Positions 15,475-24,158 of a stretch of DNA of 34,461 nt are shown piece after piece. Source of the DNA: Chthoniobacterales bacterium (GTDB lineage Bacteria; Verrucomicrobiota; Verrucomicrobiia; Chthoniobacterales; UBA6821); contig JAPJNA010000077.1 in assembly GCA_026461395.1 (NCBI GenBank), positions 1 through 34,461 of the forward strand, written 5' to 3'. The notes under the pieces were generated by a model. The model was not told where the DNA came from, ran no database searches, and saw only the letters and a program-made list of their open reading frames with translations. Made by a program: the position numbers and the translations under genes. The number at the start of each line of letters is the position of its first letter. Position 1 is the stretch's first letter.

Positions 15475-16548
15475 TTAGCAGACTGCGTGGGATTTTGAGG
15501 ACTTCCTGAGCCGATCGAGCACACGGGAAGCCTCTCCCGATGCGATACTCTCCACAGCAAGCAACAGGGATTCCGCAAGTGTTCTCCCGATGCCGGCAAG
15601 ATGCAGAGCTGCGGCTGCATTAAGCACGATCATGTCACGGGCAGGACCAATTTCCTGGCCGGACAGAATGGATTGGATACGCAGGGCATTCGACTGAGCA
15701 TCGCCGCCGAGCAGCAATTCTGGGGATTCAATCGTGGAAAATCCAAGCTCCTGCGGATGGATGACGAATTCCCGAAGGGTTGGCCCATCATCATTCCGCT
15801 CGCGGAACGCCACAACCTTGGAAGGTCCCGTGATGGAGAGTTCGTCGACTCCTGCGTCACGCTGCAGCCCCTCCCCATGGACAGCCCACGCGGCATGCCG
15901 TCCCAGCATACCAAGTGCCTCGGCATAGAACCGCAACTGAGTGGGATTGAAAATGCCGGTGAGTTGAGCCTCGGGAAGGGCTGGATTCAGAAGCGGTCCT
16001 AGAAGATTAAAAATGGTCATCTGCCCCTTGGCGGCCAGAGATCTCCTGAGTGGAGCCATCGTTGCGATCATGGGATGAAAATCAGAGGCCAGAAGAAAGA
16101 CGCATCCTGCACTCTCCAATACTGAGGCAACCGAGGAAGGCTTGATGTGAAGTGTTATTCCGAGAGCCTCCAAGACATCGGCACTCCCACAGCGCGAACT
16201 GACTCCACGGTTCCCATGCTTCACGACTCGGGCACCCGCTCCTGCAGCCACAAACATCGCGGCAGTCGATATATTGAGGAATCCAGCGCGGTCTCCTCCC
16301 GTACCACAGAGTTCTAGCAGGGGAGAGCCGGAATCACGCTCGATTGTCACTTTCACACCTCGATTCAGGATAACATCGGCAAATCCGGCTAACTCAGCAG
16401 CTGTTTCTCCTCGTCTATGAAGCGCCGACAAGAAGGCACTCTTCGGTTCTTCTCCAATTCCTTCCCGTATCAGGAGTTCAAGCGAAGAGGCTATTTCGGT
16501 ATCGGAAAGCTGAGCATTAGACAAAGGATCGGGAAAGAGTTTGATCAT
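15475..16548 (-). CDS. trpD: Anthranilate phosphoribosyltransferase
   Basis: Second step of tryptophan synthesis: joins anthranilate to phosphoribosyl pyrophosphate. The 357-residue length is normal for a stand-alone TrpD without a fused glutamine amidotransferase. The PRPP-binding signature CGTGGD (81-86), NIST (92-95) and KHGNRGVSSRCGSAD (from residue 110) are intact. HPMIATMAPLRRSL and FNLLGPLLNPA match the anthranilate-binding and C-terminal conserved segments. It lies 24 bases after the EamA transporter gene in a minus-strand aroD-eamA-trpD cluster, linking shikimate and tryptophan synthesis. No trpE or trpC is adjacent. Identification is firm. Confidence 0.95.
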   Translation of the reverse strand: MIKLFPDPLSNAQLSDTEIASSLELLIREGIGEEPKSAFLSALHRRGETAAELAGFADVILNRGVKVTIERDSGSPLLELCGTGGDRAGFLNISTAAMFVAAGAGARVVKHGNRGVSSRCGSADVLEALGITLHIKPSSVASVLESAGCVFLLASDFHPMIATMAPLRRSLAAKGQMTIFNLLGPLLNPALPEAQLTGIFNPTQLRFYAEALGMLGRHAAWAVHGEGLQRDAGVDELSITGPSKVVAFRERNDDGPTLREFVIHPQELGFSTIESPELLLGGDAQSNALRIQSILSGQEIGPARDMIVLNAAAALHLAGIGRTLAESLLLAVESIASGEASRVLDRLRKSSKSHAVC

Positions 16549-16572
16549 CTCGGTACTTGCCTATCAAAAGAG

Positions 16573-17496
16573 CTATTCCAACACGAGTGTCATCGCACCG
16601 AAGAGAAGCAATGCCCCAATCAAACGCCGGGTCATCACTCCTACCCTGCTTGGACTCGTCGAAGAATCACCGGCCATCGCTCCCAGAACCCAGACCAGCA
16701 GGACACTCCAAAGACACCGCGATCCGTACAAAATATTGGTCATGGTGGCGCTTCCGAAGAGGCCGATTGCCGAGTACATGGCAAGAGCCTGAACGGCCAG
16801 CAGCAAGGCTCCGCCAAGAAGCCAGGGAAGAGACGTGAAAAACGGGCTCCCCTCAACAAGGAAACTGCGGATGCCCCCTCCACTAACACTGGCCCTCGAA
16901 CTCATAAGTCGGGGGACATAGACCAACGAAAACAGACCAACGGAGCCGAACATGAGCGGGGCAAACCTACTGTATCCTACCGAGGGAACCCAGCATTGCA
17001 CCAAGACGTCGGTAAGGGCAAAAACGGCGGCAGCGGATAGGGACCATGCAACAGCCTCCAGCAGCCTCGCATGGTTCCCGCCAGGAGAATAGGAGATGAG
17101 GGCAATACCAAGGCTGGCCATTAAGGAGGCCATCCAGATGGCATGAGGAAGACTTTTTCCAATCAGAAAAAAGGAGAAAAGTGCAACCAGTAGAACCTTG
17201 GATCCCAAGAGCGGCGTGGCGACGGAGACATCACCAGTGTGGATGGCCTTGAATGTGAAGATCTGCCCCAGAAAAAACAACCCCCCACACGCGACCGGCG
17301 GCAGGATCATCCCGAGTGCCAAGGGATGACCCGGCAATAACCAGAGTCCTTGGAACAAAACGGCCATGACTGTGTTGCAAAGAAAATTAACCCAGTCACC
17401 CGATACGCCAGCACCAAGAGATCGCTTAATCGCGACTGCTCCACAGGCGTAACCAAAGCCTGCCGCCAGAGGCAAGACCAATGCGATGGGGCTCAC
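16573..17496 (-). CDS. EamA/DMT superfamily transporter
   Basis: An inner-membrane permease of the drug/metabolite transporter type: 307 residues with about ten hydrophobic helices arranged as two EamA halves, the second starting near LLEAVAWSLSAAAVFAL. Substrate cannot be read from sequence. The neighbouring aromatic pathway genes make amino-acid or aromatic-metabolite export a guess only. The start is taken as GTG 17496 because it overlaps the aroD stop (GTGA, 4 bases) and has GAGG 10 bases upstream. The ATG at 17583 would add 29 Arg/Pro-rich residues and a 91-base overlap with aroD, which is unlikely. Confidence 0.82.
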   Translation of the reverse strand: MSPIALVLPLAAGFGYACGAVAIKRSLGAGVSGDWVNFLCNTVMAVLFQGLWLLPGHPLALGMILPPVACGGLFFLGQIFTFKAIHTGDVSVATPLLGSKVLLVALFSFFLIGKSLPHAIWMASLMASLGIALISYSPGGNHARLLEAVAWSLSAAAVFALTDVLVQCWVPSVGYSRFAPLMFGSVGLFSLVYVPRLMSSRASVSGGGIRSFLVEGSPFFTSLPWLLGGALLLAVQALAMYSAIGLFGSATMTNILYGSRCLWSVLLVWVLGAMAGDSSTSPSRVGVMTRRLIGALLLFGAMTLVLE

Positions 17497-18203
17497 CTCG
17501 GCAGAACCTCGTCTAGGATTACGCGGAGCTTCTGAGCGGGCCACTGGCCTGGAACCTGCGGACTTCCAAGCCACCCGTAACAAAGCGGCGTTCCGAACCC
17601 TGCAAGAACGATCCTGGAAAAACGCCCAGCATCCCCCATCCCCATCGCGATGACGGGAATCTCGGTCCGGCTCAACTGGAGATCAATCAGACGCTGCAAG
17701 TCATGGCGGTCCCGTAGCAGTGTCGCCACCTTGAAGAGATCTGCTCCATGAACAGCGGCTTGAGAAGCCAGTTTTTTCAACATAGGAAGCGTCGGAGTGG
17801 CCTTAAAATCATGATGCGAGAGGATAAGCGTCCTTCCATGCTGATGGGCCCGGGCAATCACGGGAGCGAGTGAGCGGGCTGAGCGCAGCTCGATATCCAG
17901 CGCCGAAGCCCATGGAAGTGCGGATTCCAACAAAGCCTGACGGCTTGATTGGGAAAGATTCCCAGCACCACCCTCAGCGGGATGGCGGGCCGTTGCTATC
18001 AACGGAAGGGGCCAGCGCACAGGCAGTCCGGTCAGGGGCAGCGCGTCAAGCCTGACCTCGAGAAGATCAATGCCTCGCAGCAAGGAATCCGCGGTCGCCG
18101 CCTTTTTTAAAAACTTTAGTCCAGCCTGATCGTGGAGCGTTCCCACGACGAGGGAAGCTCCTTCCCGAAGGAGGGGCTGAAGGCTCTGGATTTGACGGCG
18201 CAT
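17493..18203 (-). CDS. aroD: Type I 3-dehydroquinate dehydratase
   Basis: Third shikimate-pathway step: dehydrates 3-dehydroquinate through a Schiff-base lysine. From ATG 18203 the protein is 236 residues, a normal length for type I. The substrate-binding EVRLD (Glu49, Arg51), catalytic His131 in SHHDFKATPT, Schiff-base Lys158 in GADLFKVATL and the C-terminal PGQWP segment are all present. A longer frame from 18284 would add 27 poorly conserved residues and overlap the divergent sugar-transferase gene, so 18203 is preferred. It is the first gene of the minus-strand cluster with eamA and trpD. Type I enzymes are less common than AroQ in many phyla, but this one is complete. Confidence 0.9.
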   Translation of the reverse strand: MRRQIQSLQPLLREGASLVVGTLHDQAGLKFLKKAATADSLLRGIDLLEVRLDALPLTGLPVRWPLPLIATARHPAEGGAGNLSQSSRQALLESALPWASALDIELRSARSLAPVIARAHQHGRTLILSHHDFKATPTLPMLKKLASQAAVHGADLFKVATLLRDRHDLQRLIDLQLSRTEIPVIAMGMGDAGRFSRIVLAGFGTPLCYGWLGSPQVPGQWPAQKLRVILDEVLPR

Positions 18204-18246
18204 GATCTTCACTTTAGTAATGTCATCTTTTCTTTCCTTACCCACT

Positions 18247-19629
18247 ATGAACCGCAAGCAGGAAATCTCCAAGGATCTACCCATGATTCTCGACGGACTG
18301 ATGGTCGGCGTCTGTCTCTGGGTATGTTACCTGCTCAGATCGACAGGGATCATCCGCCTCGACCGACTGGGCGAGATCCCCTCCTTTTCGAGCACCCTTT
18401 GGATTCTTGCACTCATTATTCCGTTCACGCCGCTCCTTCTCGATCTGCATGGTTATTACGAGCAGCCCCTTTCGCAGCCCCTAGAGAAGCTCCTAATCAA
18501 GATCGTTAAGGCAGGCTTCTGGCTTATCCTACTAATCAGTGCCGCATCGATTTTCGGACGTCTGGAAATCCCGAGTCGATCCGTTCTGATCCTCTTCCTG
18601 ATTCTGACACCTGGATTCTTGATCCTCAGAGTCAGAATGATGAGGAAACTCCTGATCCATTTTTACAATCAAGGGAACTTTGGAGAGCAAAGTTTCCTGG
18701 TGGGAAATGATGCTGATTGTGAGGCCTTCCTCTTGGGAATCTCCCCTTCAGAGCTGATGGAGCTTCAGATTGTTGGAATGATGGATCTGGCGAAACATGA
18801 TCCACAAACAATCCTGCAAAACATCCGCGAGAAAATCGCAGGCAGGGTTATTTTCGTCTCGTCCAAATCTGCTGCAAACAACGATCTCCCGCTCACCTGT
18901 GAGATCGAGGGGTTAGATGTCTGGATTTTATCCGAAAATATCAATGGCATTACCAGCACTCCTTCCTTTGAGCAGGTCGGCAAAAATCGGATGCTGTCTT
19001 TCTGCAAATCACCTATTGATTTTTGGCAGCAATTCATCAAAAGAATTCTGGATGTCTGCGGGGCTATGATAGGGGCAGTCGTTCTTTCACCAATTTGCCT
19101 GATAATCGCCATCACCATCAAGTGCACCTCTCCCGGGCCAATCTTTTTTTCCCAAGTACGAAGCGGAAGAAGAGGGAAACGTTTTACGATTTACAAATTC
19201 CGTTCCATGGTCGCAAATGCCCCGGAACTGCATGCCGACCTCTCGAAGCAAAACGAGATGGAGGGGCCCGTTTTTAAAATCAAGAAGGATCCCCGGGTCA
19301 CGCGCTTCGGGGCATTCCTTAGGCACACGAGCCTTGACGAGGTGCCACAACTAATCAACGTGCTGCGTGGAGAGATGAGCATCGTCGGCCCCACGCCACT
19401 CCCAGACTACGAAACCAAACTCATAGAAAAAAGTACTCACCGGCGCCGCCTGAGCGTAAAGCCAGGACTCACCTGCCTCTGGCAGATTCAGGGGAGAAGC
19501 TCGATCAAAAGCTTTGATGACTGGGTCCAGCTTGATCTTGAATACATCGACAAGGCATCTCTGTTTCTCGATCTCTGGATCATCCTTCGCACCATTCCCG
19601 CCGTACTTTTACGTAAAGGAGCGCGATAG
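18247..19629 (+). CDS. Undecaprenyl-phosphate sugar-1-phosphate transferase (exopolysaccharide polyprenyl glycosylphosphotransferase)
   Basis: Inner-membrane enzyme that starts a lipid-linked surface polysaccharide by moving a sugar phosphate onto undecaprenyl phosphate. The 460-residue protein has four or five N-terminal hydrophobic helices (to about residue 135), a central Rossmann-like domain (about 145-250) and the C-terminal bacterial sugar transferase domain (265-455). In the latter, KRILDVCGAMIGAVVLSP is the re-entrant helix; YKFRSM, DEVPQL, SIVGPTPL and KPGLTCLWQ are the catalytic signatures. An in-frame ATG at 18202 would start inside the aroD start region, so ATG 18247 (MNRKQE) is preferred. 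Sugar specificity is unknown. Followed by the pilus-like operon after 94 bases. Confidence 0.92.
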   Translation: MNRKQEISKDLPMILDGLMVGVCLWVCYLLRSTGIIRLDRLGEIPSFSSTLWILALIIPFTPLLLDLHGYYEQPLSQPLEKLLIKIVKAGFWLILLISAASIFGRLEIPSRSVLILFLILTPGFLILRVRMMRKLLIHFYNQGNFGEQSFLVGNDADCEAFLLGISPSELMELQIVGMMDLAKHDPQTILQNIREKIAGRVIFVSSKSAANNDLPLTCEIEGLDVWILSENINGITSTPSFEQVGKNRMLSFCKSPIDFWQQFIKRILDVCGAMIGAVVLSPICLIIAITIKCTSPGPIFFSQVRSGRRGKRFTIYKFRSMVANAPELHADLSKQNEMEGPVFKIKKDPRVTRFGAFLRHTSLDEVPQLINVLRGEMSIVGPTPLPDYETKLIEKSTHRRRLSVKPGLTCLWQIQGRSSIKSFDDWVQLDLEYIDKASLFLDLWIILRTIPAVLLRKGAR

Positions 19630-19702
19630 CAGCGCAGGATAGCTGCCCTTGCGAAAAGATAAATCGAGAGCGTTCTTTCTGGATTTTGTGAGGAAAATCC
19701 GT

Positions 19703-19711
19703 TGGTATAAA
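19703..19711 (+). promoter_or_regulatory. Possible extended -10 promoter of the pilus-like operon
   Basis: TGGTATAAA at 19703-19711 fits the extended -10 pattern (TGnTATAAT) 12 bases before the first operon ATG. No good -35 box lies at the proper spacing; TTGTGA at 19686 is only 14 bases away. A very short leader would result. This is tentative. Confidence 0.35.
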
Positions 19712-19723
19712 TGACTCATTTTT

Positions 19724-20359
19724 ATGTATCGCCCCACTCTCCCCCTGTTACTGAAAAGACTCTTTAATCCCTGTGCATTTCTCTTGTTTTGCAGCTTGTC
19801 GTTGCACTCACAAAATACCACGGGCTTCGTGATTTCAAAGATCGAACCGGCCATTATCACAACGCCTGCGATCTCCTATTCCGGAGGCACCCAGAAGCCC
19901 TCTCGTCCGAAAAACTGGTTGGAAATCGAGGTTACTTTCGGCTGGCAGCCCACGGGGCCAATGACCGCCGCTGACAAGTATGCGGACGACATTGTTGTGG
20001 ACTACTACGTCCTGCTGTCGAACAAGAGTTCATCTTCCCCTCAGGGAACACTACTCACGGGGCAGGTCACTCACACCTCCGTGCCAGCTATGCAAAATGA
20101 CCTTAAGTCAGTCATGTATGTTAGCCCAAGAACATTGGAACGCCTCTTCGACGGGAAGCCTCCCGCCAGCGCCTCTTCAGCAATAGTCGATATCGGTGTC
20201 ACCATCTCCCGCCAGGGACAGTTGGTCGCCCAAAAAAGCCTCAAGTCAGCCGGTGTCTGGTGGCCACAATATCAAAAGACCAGCGGCTTCTTGCTCAGTA
20301 AAAACGAGACTCCCTTCGCATCCCTCAACTCCGACTATTATGAGGCGGTGAAGAAGTAG
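19724..20359 (+). CDS. Amuc_1102-like pilus-associated exported protein
   Basis: A 211-residue protein with an N-terminal signal sequence (RLFNPCAFLLFCSLSLHSQ, residues about 12-30), then a domain rich in beta strands (WLEIEVTFGWQPTG, VVDYYVLLSNKS, AIVDIGVTISRQGQ) consistent with an immunoglobulin-like fold. No catalytic motif is visible. Its place directly before the PilM-like gene matches Amuc_1102 of the Akkermansia pilus-like locus, and the size is similar. It likely acts in the periplasm or at the surface with the other operon products, but the biochemical role is unknown. The assignment rests on gene order plus general features, not on a recognised sequence motif. It precedes the PilM-like gene by 41 bases. 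Confidence 0.65.
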   Translation: MYRPTLPLLLKRLFNPCAFLLFCSLSLHSQNTTGFVISKIEPAIITTPAISYSGGTQKPSRPKNWLEIEVTFGWQPTGPMTAADKYADDIVVDYYVLLSNKSSSSPQGTLLTGQVTHTSVPAMQNDLKSVMYVSPRTLERLFDGKPPASASSAIVDIGVTISRQGQLVAQKSLKSAGVWWPQYQKTSGFLLSKNETPFASLNSDYYEAVKK

Positions 20360-20400
20360 TAAGGGTTCTCCAGAAAACCCCGCCCTTATAGCTTTCCCCC

Positions 20401-22101
20401 ATGGCATCGCCAAAAAAGACCTTGGTCCTCGATCTCGGAATGCAGTCCCTAAGGATTGCCGAGTTTTCTTCGACTGAGAGCGGTGGATTAAAGCTTCTGC
20501 GAGGCGCCCGGAGAGAACTCATGCTCGATCCAGCGCTCGATACATCGCGACCGGATCAGATCCGACTCGCCCTTAAGGACATTCTAAAAGCATGGAGGAT
20601 CACTCGGTCGGATGTCGTCTGCGTACTGCCTGCCCATACGGTCTTCACGAGGGTTGTTCCCCTGGAAGTCCCTGGAGGCTCATCGAGCCAAGTGGCGGCC
20701 GTTGTCGGTTTTGAAGCCCAACAGAACATACCCTTCCCTCTGGAAGAAGTCGTCTGGGATTATGTCGTGATGGGAAATACCCCGTCCGGTGCTGTGAATG
20801 TTATTTTTGCAGCTATCAAAACTGACTTGCTGGAATCGCTCTGCGATTCAGTAGCCTCCACCGGCCTAAATATTACTGCCGTGCTGGTAGCTCCCCTCGC
20901 GCTCTATGATGCATTCCTCCATGCTTCTTCAGCAACTGCATCGGAAACGACCCTCCTGCTGGATATGGGATCTCGGACTTCCAACATGATCATCTCTGCA
21001 GAAGGATCCTTCTTCTCACGAAGCATTCCTTCCGGAGGATTGGCTGTCACTTCCGCGATTGCCAAGGATATCCATGCAGAGCTTGATGAGGCGGAAAAGC
21101 TGAAGATTGCCCGCGGTAGCGTTGCGCTTGGTGCCGGCTTCGAGCAAGCAACCGACCCCATCGAGGCCAATATCGCACGTATTGCAAGACAGACTCTACT
21201 CAAGACTCAGGCCGACATCAGTCGCTCCCTAAGCTACTACAGATCAAACCTCGGGGGAAATGAGCCCACGTTAATTCTTCTAACAGGAGGAATGGCCTAC
21301 CTCCCCTATCTGGCTGAATTCTTCAACGAAAAACTGCAGAAAAAGACCTCTTTCTTCAATCCGATGGAAGACATCGGAGTTGCCGAATCCGCGCACTCCT
21401 TCCTTGAGTCGAATTCCAATAATTTGGGGGAACTAGTGGGAGGGGCTTTGGTATTGACCTCCTCCCCGCGAACCAAGATCAACCTCCTTCCCCCATCTGT
21501 ATCCAAGAAACGATCCTTCGCCAAACGCATCCCTTACCTGGCTGCTGCCGTCCTCTTTTTCCTTGCAAGTCTCGGGGCCTTGTATGGCTTTGCTTTGCAA
21601 GCAACCTCCTTGACGCGTGCCACGACGGCAACGATCGATAAGCAGATCGCCGACCAAACCAGTATATCAAATCGGATTAAGACCAAAGTAGAGAACGAAC
21701 TCGCCATCCAGCAGACGACTGACATCCTTCTTTCTTTGGTTAGCCTTTGGGAAGCCTACCCGAGGATCCTTACCGAACTGAGCACGAAGGTACCTGAGCG
21801 GTATCTCTGGATCACAGAAATCCAACCTGCAGTGGATACTTCTGCGAGGGGCGTTTCTCCCAACAGTAACGATGGCTCCATCAAGGCTCTGTTAGTCAAA
21901 GGGCTCTACCTTGACAATCCCAAGCAGGCCTCAGTGATCGATGATTTCGTCACTTCCCTTCAGTCCTCGGATGTCTTTGCCGTCGAGGAAAAGGAAAAAT
22001 CCAAGATCATCACTCAGCGAGGCAGTCCCAATGGGGAATACTGGGCTTATCCTTTTTCACTCAGGATTCCTCTTCGCAATCCCTTCACTCCCCTTCCCTG
22101 A
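20401..22101 (+). CDS. PilM-PilN fusion (Amuc_1101-like pilus assembly ATPase-fold protein)
   Basis: A 566-residue protein. Residues 1-352 are a PilM/FtsA-type actin-like domain: VLDLGMQSLRIAEF (phosphate 1), FEAQQNIPFPLEEVVWDY (PilM signature), LLDMGSRTSNMII (phosphate 2, 187-199) and LLTGGMAYLPYL (adenosine loop). It then has INLLPP at 360-365, followed by a basic stretch, one transmembrane helix (about 378-400), a coiled coil and a small alpha/beta domain. This is how PilN proteins begin and are built. In classical systems PilN's N-terminal INLLP peptide docks in a groove of PilM; here both are in one chain. It is probably the cytoplasm-to-periplasm link of the pilus machine. Its stop is 4 bases before the next ATG. 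Confidence 0.85.
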   Translation: MASPKKTLVLDLGMQSLRIAEFSSTESGGLKLLRGARRELMLDPALDTSRPDQIRLALKDILKAWRITRSDVVCVLPAHTVFTRVVPLEVPGGSSSQVAAVVGFEAQQNIPFPLEEVVWDYVVMGNTPSGAVNVIFAAIKTDLLESLCDSVASTGLNITAVLVAPLALYDAFLHASSATASETTLLLDMGSRTSNMIISAEGSFFSRSIPSGGLAVTSAIAKDIHAELDEAEKLKIARGSVALGAGFEQATDPIEANIARIARQTLLKTQADISRSLSYYRSNLGGNEPTLILLTGGMAYLPYLAEFFNEKLQKKTSFFNPMEDIGVAESAHSFLESNSNNLGELVGGALVLTSSPRTKINLLPPSVSKKRSFAKRIPYLAAAVLFFLASLGALYGFALQATSLTRATTATIDKQIADQTSISNRIKTKVENELAIQQTTDILLSLVSLWEAYPRILTELSTKVPERYLWITEIQPAVDTSARGVSPNSNDGSIKALLVKGLYLDNPKQASVIDDFVTSLQSSDVFAVEEKEKSKIITQRGSPNGEYWAYPFSLRIPLRNPFTPLP

Positions 22102-22105
22102 ACTG

Positions 22106-23062
22106 ATGAACAAGATCACCAAATGGTTTGCGGGCAACAAGCTGGCAGCCTCTCTTTTAGCCCCCCTGATCCTTGGAACACTCATCCTTGGATTTCTGGC
22201 CTATCAGGCATGGGATGATTATGGAACTGCCTCTGCGGATTATACCTCCAAGGCATCCCAACTGGTGAAGCTCTCGCAAACTAAACCGTTTCCCAGTCAG
22301 GATAATCTCTCCAAGCTTGAAGCAACCATAAACACTGAGCAGTCCAGCCTGGACGCCCTCATCAAGGATCTCCAGAAGTATCAGGTGCCCTCCTTTGCCG
22401 ACATTGGCAAAGCAAAACTCCAGGATCGACCTCAACGCTTTCAGGATGCACTGCGTATCGAGGTGACTAGGATCAAATCACTAGCCGCAAGCGCTGGTGC
22501 CACACTACCACCGGGATTCTATCTCGGCCTTGATGAATACGAAAATCGTCTTCCCTCCCAAGAGGATGTCCGAATTCTTTCCAAACAACTCACCATTCTG
22601 AGCTGGCTAGGCGAATTGCTTGCCACCCATAAGGATCTGATTCTTTCTGAATTCTCTAGATCCACCTCAGAAATGTTGGCGAAAAAGGATTCGCCGAAAA
22701 AAACACCCCCAGCTCTTCCGGGGAAAGTTTCCACCCCCTATGAGAATGCCTGCAGTATGAAGTTGAGCTTTCGATGCAACCAGGGTTCTTTTCGGGAAAT
22801 TGTGAATGCGGTTTCAACGGCACCTTATTTCCTGATTATTGATCAGCTCCTTATTCGCAACACCTCTAGCGAGCCCCCCAGACGCGATACGCAACCGCCC
22901 ACTGCAGCTTCCCCTCTGGACGGAAGCACCCCGATTCAGAGACTCCCAATCATTGTTGGAAGGGAACTTCTCGATATCTCGCTGAATCTCCGCGGACTGG
23001 AGTTCCCTGATCAGGGATCATCCACCTCAACGAACTTGCAACCCAAACCTGAGGCAAGGTAA
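22106..23062 (+). CDS. Amuc_1100-like pilus-associated membrane protein
   Basis: From ATG 22106 the protein is 318 residues, essentially the 317-residue length of Akkermansia Amuc_1100, the TLR2-active outer-surface protein of that genus. It has a short cytoplasmic N-terminus (MNKITKWFAGNK), one transmembrane helix (about 13-34), a long coiled coil (about 38-130) and a C-terminal alpha/beta part (FRCNQGSFREIVNAVSTAPY, VGRELLDISLNLRGLEF) reminiscent of the ferredoxin-like domains of PilO/EpsM proteins. It probably forms part of the periplasmic alignment complex. A longer frame reaching back to 21941 overlaps the PilM-like gene and is rejected. The next gene follows after 7 bases. Host interaction cannot be inferred here. 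Confidence 0.75.
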   Translation: MNKITKWFAGNKLAASLLAPLILGTLILGFLAYQAWDDYGTASADYTSKASQLVKLSQTKPFPSQDNLSKLEATINTEQSSLDALIKDLQKYQVPSFADIGKAKLQDRPQRFQDALRIEVTRIKSLAASAGATLPPGFYLGLDEYENRLPSQEDVRILSKQLTILSWLGELLATHKDLILSEFSRSTSEMLAKKDSPKKTPPALPGKVSTPYENACSMKLSFRCNQGSFREIVNAVSTAPYFLIIDQLLIRNTSSEPPRRDTQPPTAASPLDGSTPIQRLPIIVGRELLDISLNLRGLEFPDQGSSTSTNLQPKPEAR

Positions 23063-23069
23063 CAGGCCT

Positions 23070-24158
23070 ATGAATAATCTGATCATTCGCCACTACCATT
23101 TAGTGCTCTTGGGAATCGCCTCGCTTATTTCCATAGGTACCGCCGTGTTTCTGATCACCCAGTCGCTCGGATTTCAAGACTCTCTCAAAGGGGCCGATTC
23201 CCTCTCAAAACAGGAAAAAATCCCGTCGCCACTGGCCTCTTCGAATGCAGTCGTTGCTATCGAGCATTTGAAAAAGCCCACGCTTTGGAATCCGAGTGAC
23301 AATGGCTCATCCCCGCTGGTCTCGCGTCCATATCTCCTCAAGGAAGGCAAACTCATTGATCCGATGGTGGGTAACGAGCCGCTCTACCCCCCCGTTCCGA
23401 ACCAGTGGCTCATCGATCACCAACTCGACTATACGGATGTTAATATTCTGGATCGTGATCCCAAGCATAAGGGATTTACCGTGCGTGAGGAATTTCTAGC
23501 AGGAACCGATCCCAACAACGAGGAAGAGTTCCCCCCGCTACACACGAAGCTCAATTATGGTGAAAATGATATCCGCAAGAGTAGCTATATCCTGGAATTT
23601 GTGGGTGTTGAAACGAATGCGCTCACTGACTCCAATGGGATCACCGATACAAAGAATATGACAGTTGAGTATCAGTTGAGACCATCTCAACCTCTTCCCA
23701 ATCCATCAAAAGGGAACCGCCCCGACACTTCCGTAAGGGTCGTACTCAAAGGGGAAACCGTACCTGGAGCCCCCTTCCTCAAAATGGTGGACTACAGCGA
23801 TAAGAAAAAAACGATCCATGATACAGAGTATGATGTGAGCGAACTCATCCTGCAAAACACCCTCACCGGAGAGCACCTCACCCTGATGAAGAAGAATTCT
23901 TCTAGAGAATACAGAAAGTCACCCATTGAACTTGTTGAAAGCGTCACCTTCCATTACCAACTCTCTGGCGCTCCTGTTGAGGATGTTACGGTGGAACGGG
24001 GCAAGACCTTCAATCTGTCCGGCTTGGAAAAAAAACATGTAGAAACTTATAAGCTCCTTGATTTCTCAAAAGAGGGGATTCTGCTGAGCAAGGATGGAAA
24101 AAATTACACAATCAAGTCATCCTCTTCTCCATCCCCGAGTCCGAGCCCTTCTCTGTGA
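23070..24158 (+). CDS. Amuc_1099-like pilus-associated protein (PilP-position)
   Basis: A 362-residue bitopic protein: short N-terminus, one transmembrane helix (about 9-31), then a periplasmic region. Residues about 122-150 contain an acidic Asp-rich loop (VNILDRDPKH, EEFLAGTDPNNEEE) like the thrombospondin type-3/dockerin-like calcium loops common in Verrucomicrobiota. The C-terminal half holds beta-rich repeats (KKTIHDTEYDVSELILQN; YKLLDFSKEGILLSKDGKN) and a Ser-Pro tail (SPSPSPSPSL). It sits where pilP lies in pilMNOPQ operons and where Amuc_1099 lies in Akkermansia, so a secretin-linking role is the best inference. Its TGA overlaps the next GTG (GTGA). No catalytic motif. Confidence 0.65.
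   Translation: MNNLIIRHYHLVLLGIASLISIGTAVFLITQSLGFQDSLKGADSLSKQEKIPSPLASSNAVVAIEHLKKPTLWNPSDNGSSPLVSRPYLLKEGKLIDPMVGNEPLYPPVPNQWLIDHQLDYTDVNILDRDPKHKGFTVREEFLAGTDPNNEEEFPPLHTKLNYGENDIRKSSYILEFVGVETNALTDSNGITDTKNMTVEYQLRPSQPLPNPSKGNRPDTSVRVVLKGETVPGAPFLKMVDYSDKKKTIHDTEYDVSELILQNTLTGEHLTLMKKNSSREYRKSPIELVESVTFHYQLSGAPVEDVTVERGKTFNLSGLEKKHVETYKLLDFSKEGILLSKDGKNYTIKSSSSPSPSPSPSL

Noticed and set aside
21941-22105. Upstream extension of the Amuc_1100-like gene by 55 codons
   Set aside because: It overlaps the PilM-like gene, and the ATG at 22106 gives the normal size and places the membrane helix at the N-terminus.
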